From Diploptera punctata (taxonomy: Eukaryota > Arthropoda > Insecta > Blattodea > Blaberidae): DNA of 64,000 nt. The stretch covers positions 62,001 to 126,000 of the forward strand of contig JASPKZ010009680.1 in the NCBI GenBank assembly GCA_030220185.1, given 5' to 3'. Made by a program: the position numbers and the translations under genes. The notes under the pieces were generated by a model, which was not told where the DNA came from, did no database searches, and saw only the letters and a list, made by a program, of their open reading frames with translations. This document shows, in pieces, positions 20,121 to 30,073 of this stretch; positions within the stretch are counted from its first letter, which is position 1; each line of letters opens with the position of its first letter.

Positions 20121-21200
20121 TATACAGATACAAGGACTAAAGTTAAATTCATGGGGGAAATTTCTGAATCCTTTGAAATTAAGACCGGAGTAAGAAAAGG
20201 AGATGGACTTTCTCCACTACACTTCAATTGTGTTCTTGATAAAGTAATACAAGAATGGCGTAAACAGAAAACAATTTTTAAATGTAATCAACCAATCATA
20301 TTAGGAAGAGGAAAATTGAAGATTGATTGCCTAGCATATGCTGATGATCTAGTAATCTTAACCCGTGACGTTGTAACAGCACAAAAACAGATTGAATTAT
20401 TAAATGACATTGCAGAGAAAATTGGTCTGCAGATTTCTTTTGAAAAAACGGAATATATTTCATGCAATAAACAAGCACCAAAATACCTGGAAACCAGATA
20501 TGGAAAAATTAAACGAGTTTCACAATTTAAATATCTTGGTGAAATAATTCAGGAAAATGGAATTGAAACCAAAGCCAATAAATGTAGATGCCAAAAAATG
20601 GAAACAGCATTTCAGCTTACTCACAACACTTATAATAAAAAATGCATATCTTTACATACAAAATTACGACATTATAACACTGTAATTAAACCAGAGTGCC
20701 TCTATGGAGCAGGAACATTAATTTTGAACAGAAAAAAAGATATCGAAAATATAGTGAAAAAAGAGTGAAAAATTATAAGAAAAGTTTTAGGTCCACAAGT
20801 CATAGGTGAAGCATTTAGACTCAGAAGTAACAGGGAAATAAAAATATATACAGACATTCATAGTGATATTAGAAAACGAAGGTTAAAATTTTATGGCCAT
20901 ATTAAACGAATGAACTCAAATAGGCTTACAAAACAGATAATGGAATTCTACGAAAACAGAAGTAAAGCTCCAGTGGATACTATGAAGTGGATTGATGAAG
21001 TCAAAAAGGATTTAAAACTGGCAGGAATTACTAAATAAGATATCCAAAACAGAGATATATTTAGAATTAAGGTGAATAAGTGGCAAGTTGACCAAGAGGA
21101 CAAACCGAAGAAAAAAACTGGAACAACTTGGACAGATGAGAGAAAACAAGCTCATAGCAAAAGAATGAAAGAAATTTGGGCTCAAAGGAAACGCCTCTAA
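20121..21200 (+). pseudogene. LINE family L-R, reverse transcriptase from motif B to C-terminus
   Basis: Longest RT reading frame in the window. It starts ISESFEIKTGVRKGDGLSPL (motif B), then LAYADDLVILTRD (motif C, catalytic YADD at about 20335-20346), IGLQISFEKTEYIS, VSQFKYLGEIIQENGIETKA, KLRHYNTVIKPECLYGAGTL, a stop at 20766, then KIIRKVLGPQVIGEAFRLRS, RKRRLKFYGHIKRMNSNRLT, a second stop near 21037, and DERKQAHSKRMKEIWAQRKR before the terminal stop at 21198. Only two in-frame stops and no frameshift, so this is a fairly young copy. Motif A and the endonuclease are missing; it begins at the (AAT)n tract. The tail is (AAC)n/(GAA)n at 21240-21265. Confidence 0.92.
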
Positions 21201-21522
21201 GTGCTCTACATGGGCTCATCCGCAATTAAAAAAAATAATAACAACAACAACAATAGAAGAAGAAGATGTTGGAATTATCCAGATAGTAGGATGATATACT
21301 GTGCTTTGTATTGATATGAAACTAGTTATAAAGTTTGATATACTGTAGATTTGAAACTGTTGGTAACATCGATAACATAACAATTGATGATACAAATTGA
21401 AGTGGATGCAGGAAATGGATTCTCCATGTCACGAGAATGTATACATTTCTTGCTCCTTTTGTTCTCTCTTCTAATGCCAACTGTTCTTCAGATGTTTCTG
21501 ATAACAAGAGTTCATTGTCTAC

Positions 21523-21525
<3 letters not shown>

Positions 21526-21555
<30 letters not shown>

Positions 21556-21575
21556 CGTATATATATATATATAGC
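21526..21575. repeat. (TA)n microsatellite
   Basis: Interrupted (TA)n tract. Confidence 0.95.
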
Positions 21576-21624
21576 TAAATTTTCTTCTCTCTTCTTTTGT
21601 TTCTTGTAACCATAATAAACTGAA

Positions 21625-21768
21625 CTCCATGGCGAGAAAGGTATATTAAGTTTCGACCTATCAGCCGATTACATGTACATTTACAGAGGTGGACGTTTAT
21701 CCAACCAGTATAGGAGTAAAATGAGATCATAATATCAGATCCCCAGCCGTTATAGTTGGTTTTATCAT
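21625..21768 (-). mobile_element. SINE-F fragment, diverged
   Basis: CCATGGCGAGAAAGG at the left, GGTGGACGTTTATCCAACC in the middle and CCCAGCCGTTATAGTTGG at the right follow the order of the 57780-58122 copy. The tRNA-like head is missing. Confidence 0.55.
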
Positions 21769-22225
21769 CATCATCATCTTCTTCTTCAAGGTATGGGCCT
21801 GTTGGCCCGTTCCGCTCCCCGGTGAACAATGTACTGCAGATGCAGGTTGTTTTCCAACGACATTTTGGTCTTCCTACATTTCTTCGGCTTAGAAGCCTAT
21901 AATGAAACAGCTGTTTTGATAAACGATTATTTGGCATTCTTTGTATATGTTCAAACCAATTACGTTTATTTCTGTGTATTCTCTCGTTTATATTATATAT
22001 TTGTAATTCATCTCTGATATCTTGACTTCTCTTTTTATCTCTTAGAGATACACCTGCAACTGATCTGAGAAATCTCATTTCTATTGTCTCAATTTTATTT
22101 TTATCAGAGATCGTTAAAGGCCAAGTCTCAGACCAGTATGTTAACGTTGGAACGGCTACTGTTTTTTTAACATTTAATTGAGTTTCCCTTGTGGTCTTAT
22201 TTCTCAAATATCTTCTTATCAACCT
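21769..22225 (-). pseudogene. LINE C-terminal region related to L-B, with (GAA)(GAT)n tail
   Basis: One open minus-strand frame of 215 codons: IRRYLRNKTTRETQLNVKKT, VAVPTLTYWSETWPLTISD, IETIEMRFLRSVAGVSLRDK, RNWFEHIQRMPNNRLSKQLF, NVGRPKCRWKTT. The end is a frameshifted GERNGPTGPYLEE and a mixed (GAA)/(GAT) tail at 21769-21787. No RT catalytic core, but the frame is almost intact. Confidence 0.88.
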
Positions 22226-22261
22226 TTAAGCGTCACGTGTACATCAAAATAGGAAATAATG

Positions 22262-22515
22262 AATACTAGGGCATTCAATAAGTAACGGTAACACCACAAT
22301 AACAAATAACATTTTATTTAGGTCATCTATACGTTTTCATCCTAGGAAGACGAACTCCATCTGCAGCACCATTTCTGGATATATTTTTCACTGATCGATC
22401 TAGAGCTTTCTGGATATCAACTCTTGATTGAAATCGAATGCCTCGTAGATATTTGAGAATAAGTTATAGTCACAAGGGCTCATGTCTGGTGTATTTGAAT
22501 GGTGTTCGAGTACTT
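22262..22515 (-). pseudogene. Mariner-like transposase remnant, C-terminal part and 3' TIR
   Basis: Minus strand: VEVLEHHSNTPDMSPCDYNL, FSNIYEAF, then after a frame change SVKNISRNGAADGV. SPDMSPCDYxLF carries the third catalytic Asp of mariner-like (DD34D) transposases. The outer end at 22264 (TAGGGCATTCAATAAGTAAC on the plus strand) has the look of a mariner terminal repeat. The N-terminal two thirds are missing. Confidence 0.75.
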
Positions 22516-22899
22516 CCACCTTCTAAAAATTCTATTGAATATCTTTTTTAGGGCGGTATTACTGTACTAAATGTGAGAAATAGTGAATATATTCACACAA
22601 TGTTACTATTTCGAGGCTTTCAATATTACAGATTTATATAACAAAGACTTCTCAAAAATATACTACAATATTACAATGGTCGCCACTAGGTTCATTGATT
22701 TACAGCAGTGTTGCCATTACTCATCGAATTTCCTAGAAAATTACGAAAATATATTTTAAGTAGATTATAGGCCTATGTCTTATTTCAGTTAGCGCTTAAG
22801 TATTGAATTTAAACTTCATTGCATATTTTAAAGTAATATTACTTAATTGTATTAGGCCTATAGCATTCTTTTCATAAGTAGGCCTATAATATTTTGCGT
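22516..22899. other. No gene recognised
   Basis: AT-rich. A GTAGGCCTATA motif recurs here (22880 region) as in other non-coding parts. Nothing else seen. Confidence 0.4.
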
Positions 22900-23200
22900 T
22901 ATTTTTCTCGGGTGTCACCATCTTTCTGACTACAGTTTATGAGGTCCCGGGTTCTATTCCCGGTCAGACCATAGGAATTTTTCCTTAAAGGGAATTATTC
23001 CTGTGATTGCACATGATCTAGAATTTAGGTTAAGGACTCCCTGGCGTTTCATTATCATTTATCACCCATCATACGAGGTAACGTAACTCCGCCATCCAGG
23101 TGCCCGAACCTAAGAAATGGATTACAATTCCGCCAATGTCAGGGGTGAAACCCAGAAGTGTCATAAAAGACAACATGGTGACATTGGACAAAACATATTT
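22900..23200 (+). mobile_element. SINE with type-2 tail and a different head
   Basis: Box B-like GGGTTCTATTCCCGG at 22949, then AATTTTTCC and the SINE-B type-2 tail (TTTAGGTTAAGGACTCC, CTGGCG, CCACCATCCAGG-like, GTCATAAAAGACAAC). The usual GGTGAGG/CATATGGCC middle is missing, so the tail is joined to another tRNA-like head or the copy has an internal deletion. Confidence 0.6.
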
Positions 23201-24027
23201 GCAATGACTCTAAGATAATATATTTTATTATTTTAATTATATCTTGGTATTTTTTCAACACCTTTGTTCATTTTGCGTCTAGGATATTTGGGTTAGTGTA
23301 ATACACTGTATGGCTAGATTGTGTAGGCTTCTGTCTGTTGTGTGTTTTTTCATTCATAGAATTTTTTATTGTTTGAATTCACACGTTTTCTGCAAATTGA
23401 TTGGATATATTGCCCTTAAATTGAAAAACGCTAATTTCTCGAGTCGATATTTAAATGTAGCGGACCGCGGCGAAAACGAAATCATACGTAACTCTTATTA
23501 TTAGGTGTAATCCGACACACATTTAAATAAGAATAATTTCTTCTCCTTCGTTTATTTCTTCTCTTTATTAAAATGTTAAATTAAACCAATTGATCTATCC
23601 TATGCGATAAATTGCCAGTTTAAGGGTTGATGACGTATTGGAATGCGGTAATCAAATTACAACCCAGCATTTGCTTTGAAAACTGAGAAAAACCACGAAA
23701 AAGTCTCACTCAAGTTGATCGGCCCTCTGATAAGTTGTTCAAGTAGGCCTATACTGTATTGTGAAGATGCTCTAACGAAAACCTGGAGATAAATTTAACA
23801 ATTATTGACTAACATTTAATAATAATAACAATAATATGTTAATTTAATAATAATAATAATAATAACATTGTGGATGCACATCCAATACGTCTTCCTCCGA
23901 GGAATAATTTGGGAAATAAACAGGATGAAAATCCTACAAGTAAATAATAAGAAGAAATAAGGGTTAATATAAAAACAACTGAAATCAATATTTAATTTTA
24001 GGAAGTTATATTTTGAGGTTATTTTAA
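23201..24027. other. No gene recognised
   Basis: AT-rich with a short (AAT)n (23845-23866). A 64-codon frame at 23310-23504 has no known features. Confidence 0.4.
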
Positions 24028-24209
24028 TTATATTATTTTTAGTCTGGACATCTTACCTCAATATTAATGTTGATTTGTTCTTGGACATGTTTCAAAACAA
24101 TTCTGTTTTGACGGGAAAGCTGACGATAAAACAGAATTGTTTTGAAACATGTCCAAGAACAAATCAACATTAATATTGAGGTAAGATGTCCAGACTAAAA
24201 ATAATATAA
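24028..24209. repeat. Perfect 82-bp inverted repeat (snap-back hairpin)
   Basis: Bases 24028-24109 and 24128-24209 are exact reverse complements by eye, separated by 18 bases (GACGGGAAAGCTGACGAT). The arms contain TCTGGACATCTTACC and GGACATGTTTCAAAAC. A 13-bp direct repeat AACTGAAATCAAT lies at 23977-23989 and 24208-24220. Confidence 0.95.
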
Positions 24210-24373
24210 CTGAAATCAATTTATGTAATTGTTGAATCACATTTTAGTTACAGTGTCTTAAGTATAGATGGTTTTAAAATTTTTAAAAAAGTTACAAACA
24301 TATTAATATTTTGTCACAGAAATAAAATTTGGAGGATTGTAACTTAATTGTCTATTCAACAGTAATCTAACAA

Positions 24374-24490
24374 GAGGTTGGATTTTTTCGAAAAAATAAC
24401 GAGCGACAAAGTCGCGAGTGATATTGCCTAATGGAAAAACTCAATCTCGCGTTGGATTTGGAGTGACTATTTGGCGAATAATACAACATC
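24374..24490. repeat. Fold-3 hairpin sequence
   Basis: GGTTGGATTTTTTCG (24377) pairs loosely with the later TGGAAAAACTCAATC and CGCGTTGGATTTGG region, enclosing AACGAGCGACAAAGTCGCGA. The inner GCGAC AAA GTCGC hairpin parallels the inner hairpins of Fold-1 and Fold-2. Borders are not definable. Confidence 0.45.
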
Positions 24491-24580
24491 AGTAGCTAAA
24501 CATAATTATAATGTTTAATATTTACCAAATGTGGAGTTATGTATTCCGGTTAAAATCCCGATCCAGACGTATATTTTTCA

Positions 24581-25155
24581 TAAGTAATGCCACGAGTGAT
24601 TTCCAATTTATCTAGAGAATTTGGAAATCAAGAGTGGCATTTGTTTTAATGAATAAAATTAAGCTGTTTACTCACAAATCATTGTTTAACTATAGTTATT
24701 TTAAAATATTTATGTATTTAATGTAAACGGCGATGTTTGAAAACAAATCAGAAATGTGAGGTTATGTTCATTCACTGCAACTAGATCATATTATTTATTG
24801 CCAAATAAGATCGCAATATTGTAAGAATGTACCCAAGTGGTGGAATAATGAAACACATCAAACTATATATCATAACCAACAGTACGGGTTATTCATTTAT
24901 TTTTTTAGTAAACAACTCAGTAAAATCAAGGAATCTGTTCATTATTTGCTATATTCAATGTATTTGTTGGAGAAAAATAATGTTCTGTCCTGTTCAGAAC
25001 ATTAAAAAGGAGGAGCTTTCTTTATCACAAAAGCAGGAGTTGATAAAGAGAAATCGATAAAGAGCGAGGTGAAACACGACTGTCATTGGTTGTAAAACAA
25101 AATTCATTGAAACGTGATTGGCCATTGACTAGCATTTGTGGCATGAGTTAAATAG
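24581..25155 (+). mobile_element. Fold-1 element, copy 2 (575 bp)
   Basis: Starts TAAGTAATGCCACGAGTG after TCA (24578-24580) and ends GGCATGAGTTAAATAG before TCT. It lacks the inner hairpin arms (CGATAAATTCACGACTCAC...) present in copies 1 and 5, so the outer arms are nearly adjacent. The 3' part contains AAAAAGGAGGAGCTTTC and GGTGAAACACGACTG shared with the other copies. Confidence 0.82.
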
Positions 25156-25427
25156 TCTCTTCAAATAAGATTTGTCTTTCGATGAGAAGTGATACATTTA
25201 ATATCTAAGAACGAGGGATAAACAACAATATAATTAGCGGGACGTGAAAGTTTTTGAAGTCAGACATAAGAAATATCTGAAAGAAATGTATAGGATCTTT
25301 TAACTTTTCATTACAATGTTAATTAATCAATTGAGTTGGTGTTTACTTGATGAAAATCCATATTCATTAATTAAATAAAAATAAAACGTAGTTTTATTTG
25401 ATTTTCATATTTATTATATAATTCAGT

Positions 25428-25460
25428 GACAGCTGTTTCGGTACACTGTACCTTCTTCAG
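25428..25460 (-). ncRNA. Hammerhead-like motif, left arm
   Basis: Mirror image of the motif at 26018-26050 (CTGAAGA, GGTAC stem, CGAAAC, AGCTGTC). Same caveats as that entry. Confidence 0.4.
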
Positions 25461-25693
25461 ACATGTTAACAAATTATGAATTGTGTTCCAACTGATCTAA
25501 GCAACAATACAACAATATTTATTTAATTTTTTTAATTTAGCAAAGGGGATTCATGCAAATCAAGTTGAGAATTTAACAGTTTTTTACTACTTTTAAATTT
25601 ATTAATTTCTACAGCCTCCAAAAGATCTAACTTCTTACCCTTATCACAAATATGTAAAATTTCAAAATTTGGATCGAAACAATGATTAAATTG

Positions 25694-25728
<35 letters not shown>

Positions 25729-26017
25729 CCACATATTCCAATTTATATATATATATATATATATATATATGCTAACCACCTATTCCAATTTAATCATTGT
25801 TTCGATCCAAATTTTGAAATGTTACATATTTGTGATAAGGGTAAGAAGTTAGATCTTTTGGAGGCTGTAGAAATTAATAAATTTAAAAGTAGTAAAAAAC
25901 TGTTAAATTCTAACTTGATTTGAATGAATCCCCTTTGTTAAATTAAAAAATGTAAATAACTATTGTTGTATTGTTGCTTAGATCAGTTGGAACACAATTC
26001 ATAATTTGTTAACATGT

Positions 26018-26050
26018 CTGAAGAAGGTACAGTGTACCGAAACAGCTGTC
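26018..26050 (+). ncRNA. Hammerhead-ribozyme-like motif in Penelope-like 3' region
   Basis: Reads CTGAAGA, A, GGTAC-AGT-GTACC, GAAAC, AGCTGTC. This has the order of hammerhead core CUGANGA, stem II, GAAA, short stem III and a GUC cleavage-type triplet. Penelope-like elements are known to carry hammerhead motifs. One extra A precedes stem II and a stem I is not obvious, so catalytic activity is doubtful. Confidence 0.45.
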
Positions 26051-26306
26051 ACTGAATTATATAATAAATATGAAAATCAAATAAAACTACGTTTTATTTT
26101 TATTTAATTAATACAATGTTAATTGCCTGTGTAGTATAAAGATTTATTAAATACACTGTGTACATTAGAATACAAATATTGAAAGTTATTATCATCTGCT
26201 TAGTATTTTAGAGGCTTTATTCTTGCTATACAGTCAATTAGGTGGTATTGTTCAAACAGCTTGCAGAGGCACTGGTTCGATGCGAGGTGGTACCTTTTTT
26301 TGGGTA

Positions 26307-26522
26307 CATATCCTGTAGTGGAATCCATGTGTGGCGGTCTTCGTGAACACGTGTTGTTAAAGATCATTGTTAAATAAACGACTACTAATACTATTAGGCA
26401 ATTGGACGATGTTATGCATCAACCGACTAAGCCCCATTCTAAAAAATGAGATTTTGATGTCATCTGTTGAACTGTCTCATAAAGTGTATGCACACTTTTA
26501 GCGCCAAATATTTAAATATCCC
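26307..26522 (+). repeat. Direct repeat, left copy, flanking an L-A LINE
   Basis: Begins TATCCTGTAGTGGAATCC and ends GCGCCAAATATTTAAATAT. It matches 27063-27268 along its length with small indels. The LINE at 26523-27062 lies exactly between the two copies. Part of it (GCAATTGGACGATGTTATGC) also appears inverted near 27545-27572. Confidence 0.75.
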
Positions 26523-27062
26523 TCCATGGTATCTTTACCTTGTCGTGGTGGAGTGGCTTGCGTGCTTAAATGATCCTGAGAGCTATGCCGGCGGTAGCAT
26601 TGCTGCCGATAGGGTTACCCATGCCGGACTGGTCGAAGGTGATAAGCCAGACGAAAAAAGTACCTTGGGCGAAAGAGTGACGATCTTTCACCGTAAAAAT
26701 ACAACCGTCAAGGAATGCGGACATGGGTTCATCTGGGGTAAAATTTTCCGGAGGTCATGGCCTTTATGGGAAGCCAGATATAATAAGAACAGTTAAGTCT
26801 CGTAGACTGCGATGGGCAGGACATGTTGCACGTATGGGGAATGAAAGACTTGCATGGAAGCTTCTTGTAGGAAAGCCAGAAGGAAAACGCCCAGTTGGTA
26901 GACCAAGAATGAGGTGGGAGAATAACATTAACTATGATTTGAGGGAAGTAGATTATACAGGGAATGATTGGAAAGTATTAGCTCAGGATAGGGATGTATG
27001 GAGAGCGTATGTCCGCGCGGCCATGAACCTACGGGTTCGATAGTGAAAGTGAGTAAGTAAGT
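26523..27062 (+). pseudogene. Internally deleted LINE L-A: 5' UTR joined to C-terminus
   Basis: Begins with ACCTTGTCGTGGTGGAGTGG and GCTATGCCGGCGG, which I recognise as the 5' leader of this LINE group in insects, and runs to about 26755. There it jumps to GGAAGCCAGATATAATAAG and the intact C-terminus: RTVKSRRLRWAGHVARMGNE, GKPEGKRPVGRPRMRWENNI, DRDVWRAYVRAAMNLRVR and stop (27043), then a (GTAA)n tail. The endonuclease and RT core are missing. The C-terminal frame is undamaged, so the copy is comparatively young. Confidence 0.8.
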
Positions 27063-27268
27063 ATCCTGTAGTGGAATCCATGTATGGCGGTCTTCGTGAA
27101 AAACATGTGTTGTTAAAGAACGACGACTACTACTACTATTCGGCAATTTGACAATGTTATGCATCAACCGACTAAGCTCCATTCTAAAAAATGAGATTTT
27201 GATGTCATCTGTTGAACTGTCTCATGAAGTGTACGCACACTTTTAGCGCCAAATCTTTAAATATAGCC
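27063..27268 (+). repeat. Direct repeat, right copy
   Basis: Second copy of 26307-26522, starting directly after the LINE tail with TATCCTGTAGTGGAATCC and ending TTTTAGCGCCAAATC. Differs by several substitutions and a short deletion near 27118. Confidence 0.75.
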
Positions 27269-28227
27269 TTATTATTAAAGAAAAATGCAAACGCCACCAG
27301 TCCTATAAGAGATTTTATGTTTTGCAACAAACGGCTATGAAAACATCTTCATAAATACTAATCTAAATTTTGCATCATGCCTCTAAGCGCCTAATGATCC
27401 CGATCTTAGATTGATGACGAATAACTGTCAAACAAAGAAAATAACTTGCAATGCCAGCATTATTAGTTTGGCGCTACAATAATTAGTGAATATGGACTTA
27501 AACTTTAAACGTATTTTTTTCGAAACTTACATAATGGCGCATAACCGGTTGATGCATAACGCCGTCCAATTATGAAATCATTCTGTAATTTATTCTGCAA
27601 ATAAGTTAAACAAATATACAAGAAAAACAAATTAATAGGTCATTAGTGCGAAAGGGAAGCCCGTAAAGAAACAGTATTGTGCTATCAGGTTATGCTTACA
27701 GGAACAAAGTTTTCTAAGGAAAACAAAAATGCCCACAATTAAAACACGATGAACAATTATTGTTGTGCACGTAAGGTTTTGTGACCATAAAACAACTGTT
27801 TTCACATCTCTGAATAATGTATTTAAGCTATATTTGTTTACGAACAATAACCATGTTTTTTTGAGGTTATGTTTGAAACTCAAGAGTTCATTAAATAATC
27901 TCCAGCTTCGCATGTTTATAAAGCTAGCTCTCACTTGTTTTGCGAGCGCCATTTTATTTACATTTAATTTCAATTTTCAAAAACAAGCGAATACTAGTTA
28001 ATTAATGCTATTGTGTTGATAGAAAAGTAAATTTGAATTTATTAAATTATTCAAGGATACTAAAAGCTTCATATTGATAAATTATTTTATATTAACCAGA
28101 AACGTTCCATTAGCAAAACTATAATACTTTATATTGTATAATGTGTAGATTGTCAAACAATAATTTATCTGAAATAACGTGATTAATTTTTAGTAGGGCT
28201 TATTCACTGGAAACGAATAATTTATAT
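27269..28227. other. No gene recognised
   Basis: No repeat recognised apart from an inverted copy of part of the 26307 repeat near 27545-27572 (CGGTTGATGCATAACGCCG). A 113-codon minus-strand frame (27632-27973) has no known domain and its codon pattern looks random. Confidence 0.4.
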
Positions 28228-28237
28228 TTTAATGAAT

Positions 28238-28627
28238 GTCCACCGCTGTAGTTTCGAGGTAGCGTGCTGCCTTGTCACGCAGCGGGCCCGGGTTCTATCC
28301 CCGGTCGAGACAGTTTTCCTGTGTGAGGTTTTATCGGGGTTTTTCCTCACCTGTAAGACAAATGTCACGAAACTTTAAGGCCCAATCGGTCCCCGAATAT
28401 CATATGGCCATCACAATCATCATAATTCATATTCATCTTAGATTAAGCTTAGGATTAAGGACTCTCCTGGCGCACCACTATCATCATCATCACCCATCAT
28501 ATCATCGGGGCAATGTACCCCGGCTTCCAGGCGTCCCAACCTCAGAAGTGGGTTACAATTACGCCAATGCTAGGAGAGGACACCAGAAATGTCCAAAAAG
28601 GACAAACTTGGGTCATTAAAAAAATAG
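28238..28627 (+). mobile_element. SINE-B (type-2 tail), full length
   Basis: Head TCCACCGCTGTAGTTTCGAG, box B GGGTTCTATCCCCGG, shared middle, then type-2 tail (ATCTTAGATTAAGCTTAGG, GTCCCAACCTCAGAAG, TTAAAAAAAT). Target duplication TTTAATGAAT at 28228-28237 and 28628-28637. Confidence 0.9.
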
Positions 28628-28710
28628 TTTAATGAATTATATAGACCTATTACTCATGGGAAAAAATATATTATCGTTATTATTTTTATGTAATATATGT
28701 AGGGTATATA

Positions 28711-28763
28711 GACCGCGGTGGACTAGTGATTTTTCTTCTTGCCTCTGGTCCCGAGGGTCGTGG
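28711..28763 (+). mobile_element. SINE-C head fragment
   Basis: GACCGCGGTGGACTAGTGAT (box A-like) and GAGGGTCGTGGTTCAAACCC (box B-like), matching the first 65 bases of the 41836 copy. It stops abruptly in the box B region where the L-A fragment begins. Confidence 0.7.
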
Positions 28764-29021
28764 TTCAAACCCGTAGACTGAGATGGGCAGGGCATGTTGC
28801 ACGAATGGGGAATGAAAGAGGAGCATGGAAGCTTCTTGTAGGAAAACCAGAGAGAAAACGTCCAGTTGGTAGACTATAATGAGATGGGATAATAACATTA
28901 ACCATGATTTGAGAGAAGTAGATTATGCAGGGGATGATTGGAAAACATTAACTCAGAACAGAGATGTGTGGAGAGCTTATGTCCGCGCGGACATGAGCTT
29001 AAGGTTTCTATGCTGCCAGTT
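28764..29021 (+). pseudogene. LINE L-A, 3' fragment fused to a SINE-C head
   Basis: Starts GTAGACTGAGATGGGCAGGG (RLRWAG), continues with the NERGAWKLLVGKPERKR and GRL*-disrupted GRPRM region, DLREVDYAGDDWK, and ends RADMSLRF-like with TGCCAGTTA. One indel near 28876 and no (GTAA)n tail. Confidence 0.8.
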
Positions 29022-29626
29022 AAATAGCTAATGGTGAATTTGATTGAATGAGTCCTGGTCATGAAATTCCAACCTAGCATTTGCCGTGGCGATTCAGGGA
29101 AATCAGGAAAAAACCTCGGTCAGATTGGTCGGCACCTGGATTTTAACCTGGGATCTACCAAATACGAATCCCAAACTCTACCTTTTGAACATCTCCCTCG
29201 GAAATTCTTAGTTACAGACGATTTAATATAAACGTTCATGTTCATATAGAGTGTATAATCTGATAGTAGTTTCGGCTAAAATTTACAAACTGTGTCGCGT
29301 AGTTTCGGCTAAACTTTACATGTGGCATTGACTTTTTTAATTCCTTCATATACTCCTGTCAAATCATATTCTTAGGGTTTCATTTTTCGAATTATTTTCC
29401 ACCATTTACAATGATTTTTAGATGTTTTCTAACGATTATTTGAATATATATATTCACGTTATTGAACTACAAGAAGACGTGGCAGCCATTTTAATTTAAC
29501 GAATATTCTGTGTTACAGTGCAGCCAATATTGATTCTGTACTAATTAAGTTACGTTATATTGAATCAGCGTGCATATCATATCATAGGTTAGATTACTTA
29601 AATTGCGTTAGGTTAGCCTTTAGGTT
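29022..29626. other. No gene recognised
   Basis: GTAGTTTCGGCTAAA occurs twice (29267, 29299). Otherwise featureless, AT-rich. The right end (29587-29637) resembles 30081-30125 on the other side of the next LINE. Confidence 0.4.
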
Positions 29627-29637
29627 GGTGCTTCACA

Positions 29638-30034
29638 AACAAAAATTAAAGTTTATAAAGTAATGGCTGTTCCTGTATTGATGTATGGATCAGAATGTTG
29701 GACGATCACTAAAAGACAAGAACAAAGATTGGAAGCAGCTGAGATGCGATTTTTAAGAAATATATCAGGATATATTCTGCTGGATAAGAAAAGAAATGAA
29801 GATATAAGAAAGGAACTAAATATTTTCAAACTTACAGACCAAAGAATTAAATATAGGAACGACTGGAAAGAACATATTGGTAGATGCCAGAAGGAAGATT
29901 TCCAAAATTATTGCTAAGTTATAAACCGCGCGGAAGGAGAAATGTTGGTCGCCCACACAGAAGATGGTCTGAACAATTTTAACAATTCTAGCTTTCATGC
30001 AACCGGAGCGAGCCAACAGGCTTATTTCCTGGAA

Positions 30035-30071
<37 letters not shown>

Positions 30072-30073
30072 TA
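29638..30073 (+). pseudogene. LINE C-terminal region related to L-B, with (GAT)n tail
   Basis: Plus strand: IKVYKVMAVPVLMYGSECWT, RLEAAEMRFLRNISGYILLD, KRNEDIRKELNIFKL, YRNDWKEHIGRCQKEDF, then a frameshift and RRNVGRPHRRWSEQF and ATGRANRLIS-like end, and a (GAT)n tail (30036-30069). GGTGCTTCACA at 29627-29637 and GGTGTTTCACA at 30074-30084 are the probable target duplication. RT core missing. Confidence 0.85.

Larger units (their letters stand above)
25325..26111. mobile_element. Penelope-like element fragments joined head to head
   Basis: 25367-25697 and 25783-26111 are near-identical inverted arms, with (TA)n tracts between. Each arm, read outward, encodes FNHCFDPNFE, HICDKGKKLDLLEAVEINKF, resembling the C-terminus of Penelope-like GIY-YIG proteins, then a 3' region with CTGAAGAAGG...CCGAAACAGCTGTC and an AT-rich end. 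A 13-bp duplication TACAATGTTAATT (25312-25324, 26112-26124) flanks the whole. 42 bases at 25325-25366 belong to neither arm. The right-hand arm is on the plus strand, the left-hand one on the minus strand; both are 5'-truncated. Confidence 0.75.

Noticed and set aside
20015..20227. Poly-Tyr, poly-Leu and poly-Ile minus-strand frames
   Set aside because: Translations of the (AAT)n tract in three frames.
27632..27973. 113-codon minus-strand frame as a host gene
   Set aside because: No recognisable domain, no second exon or splice context, and biased only by AT content.
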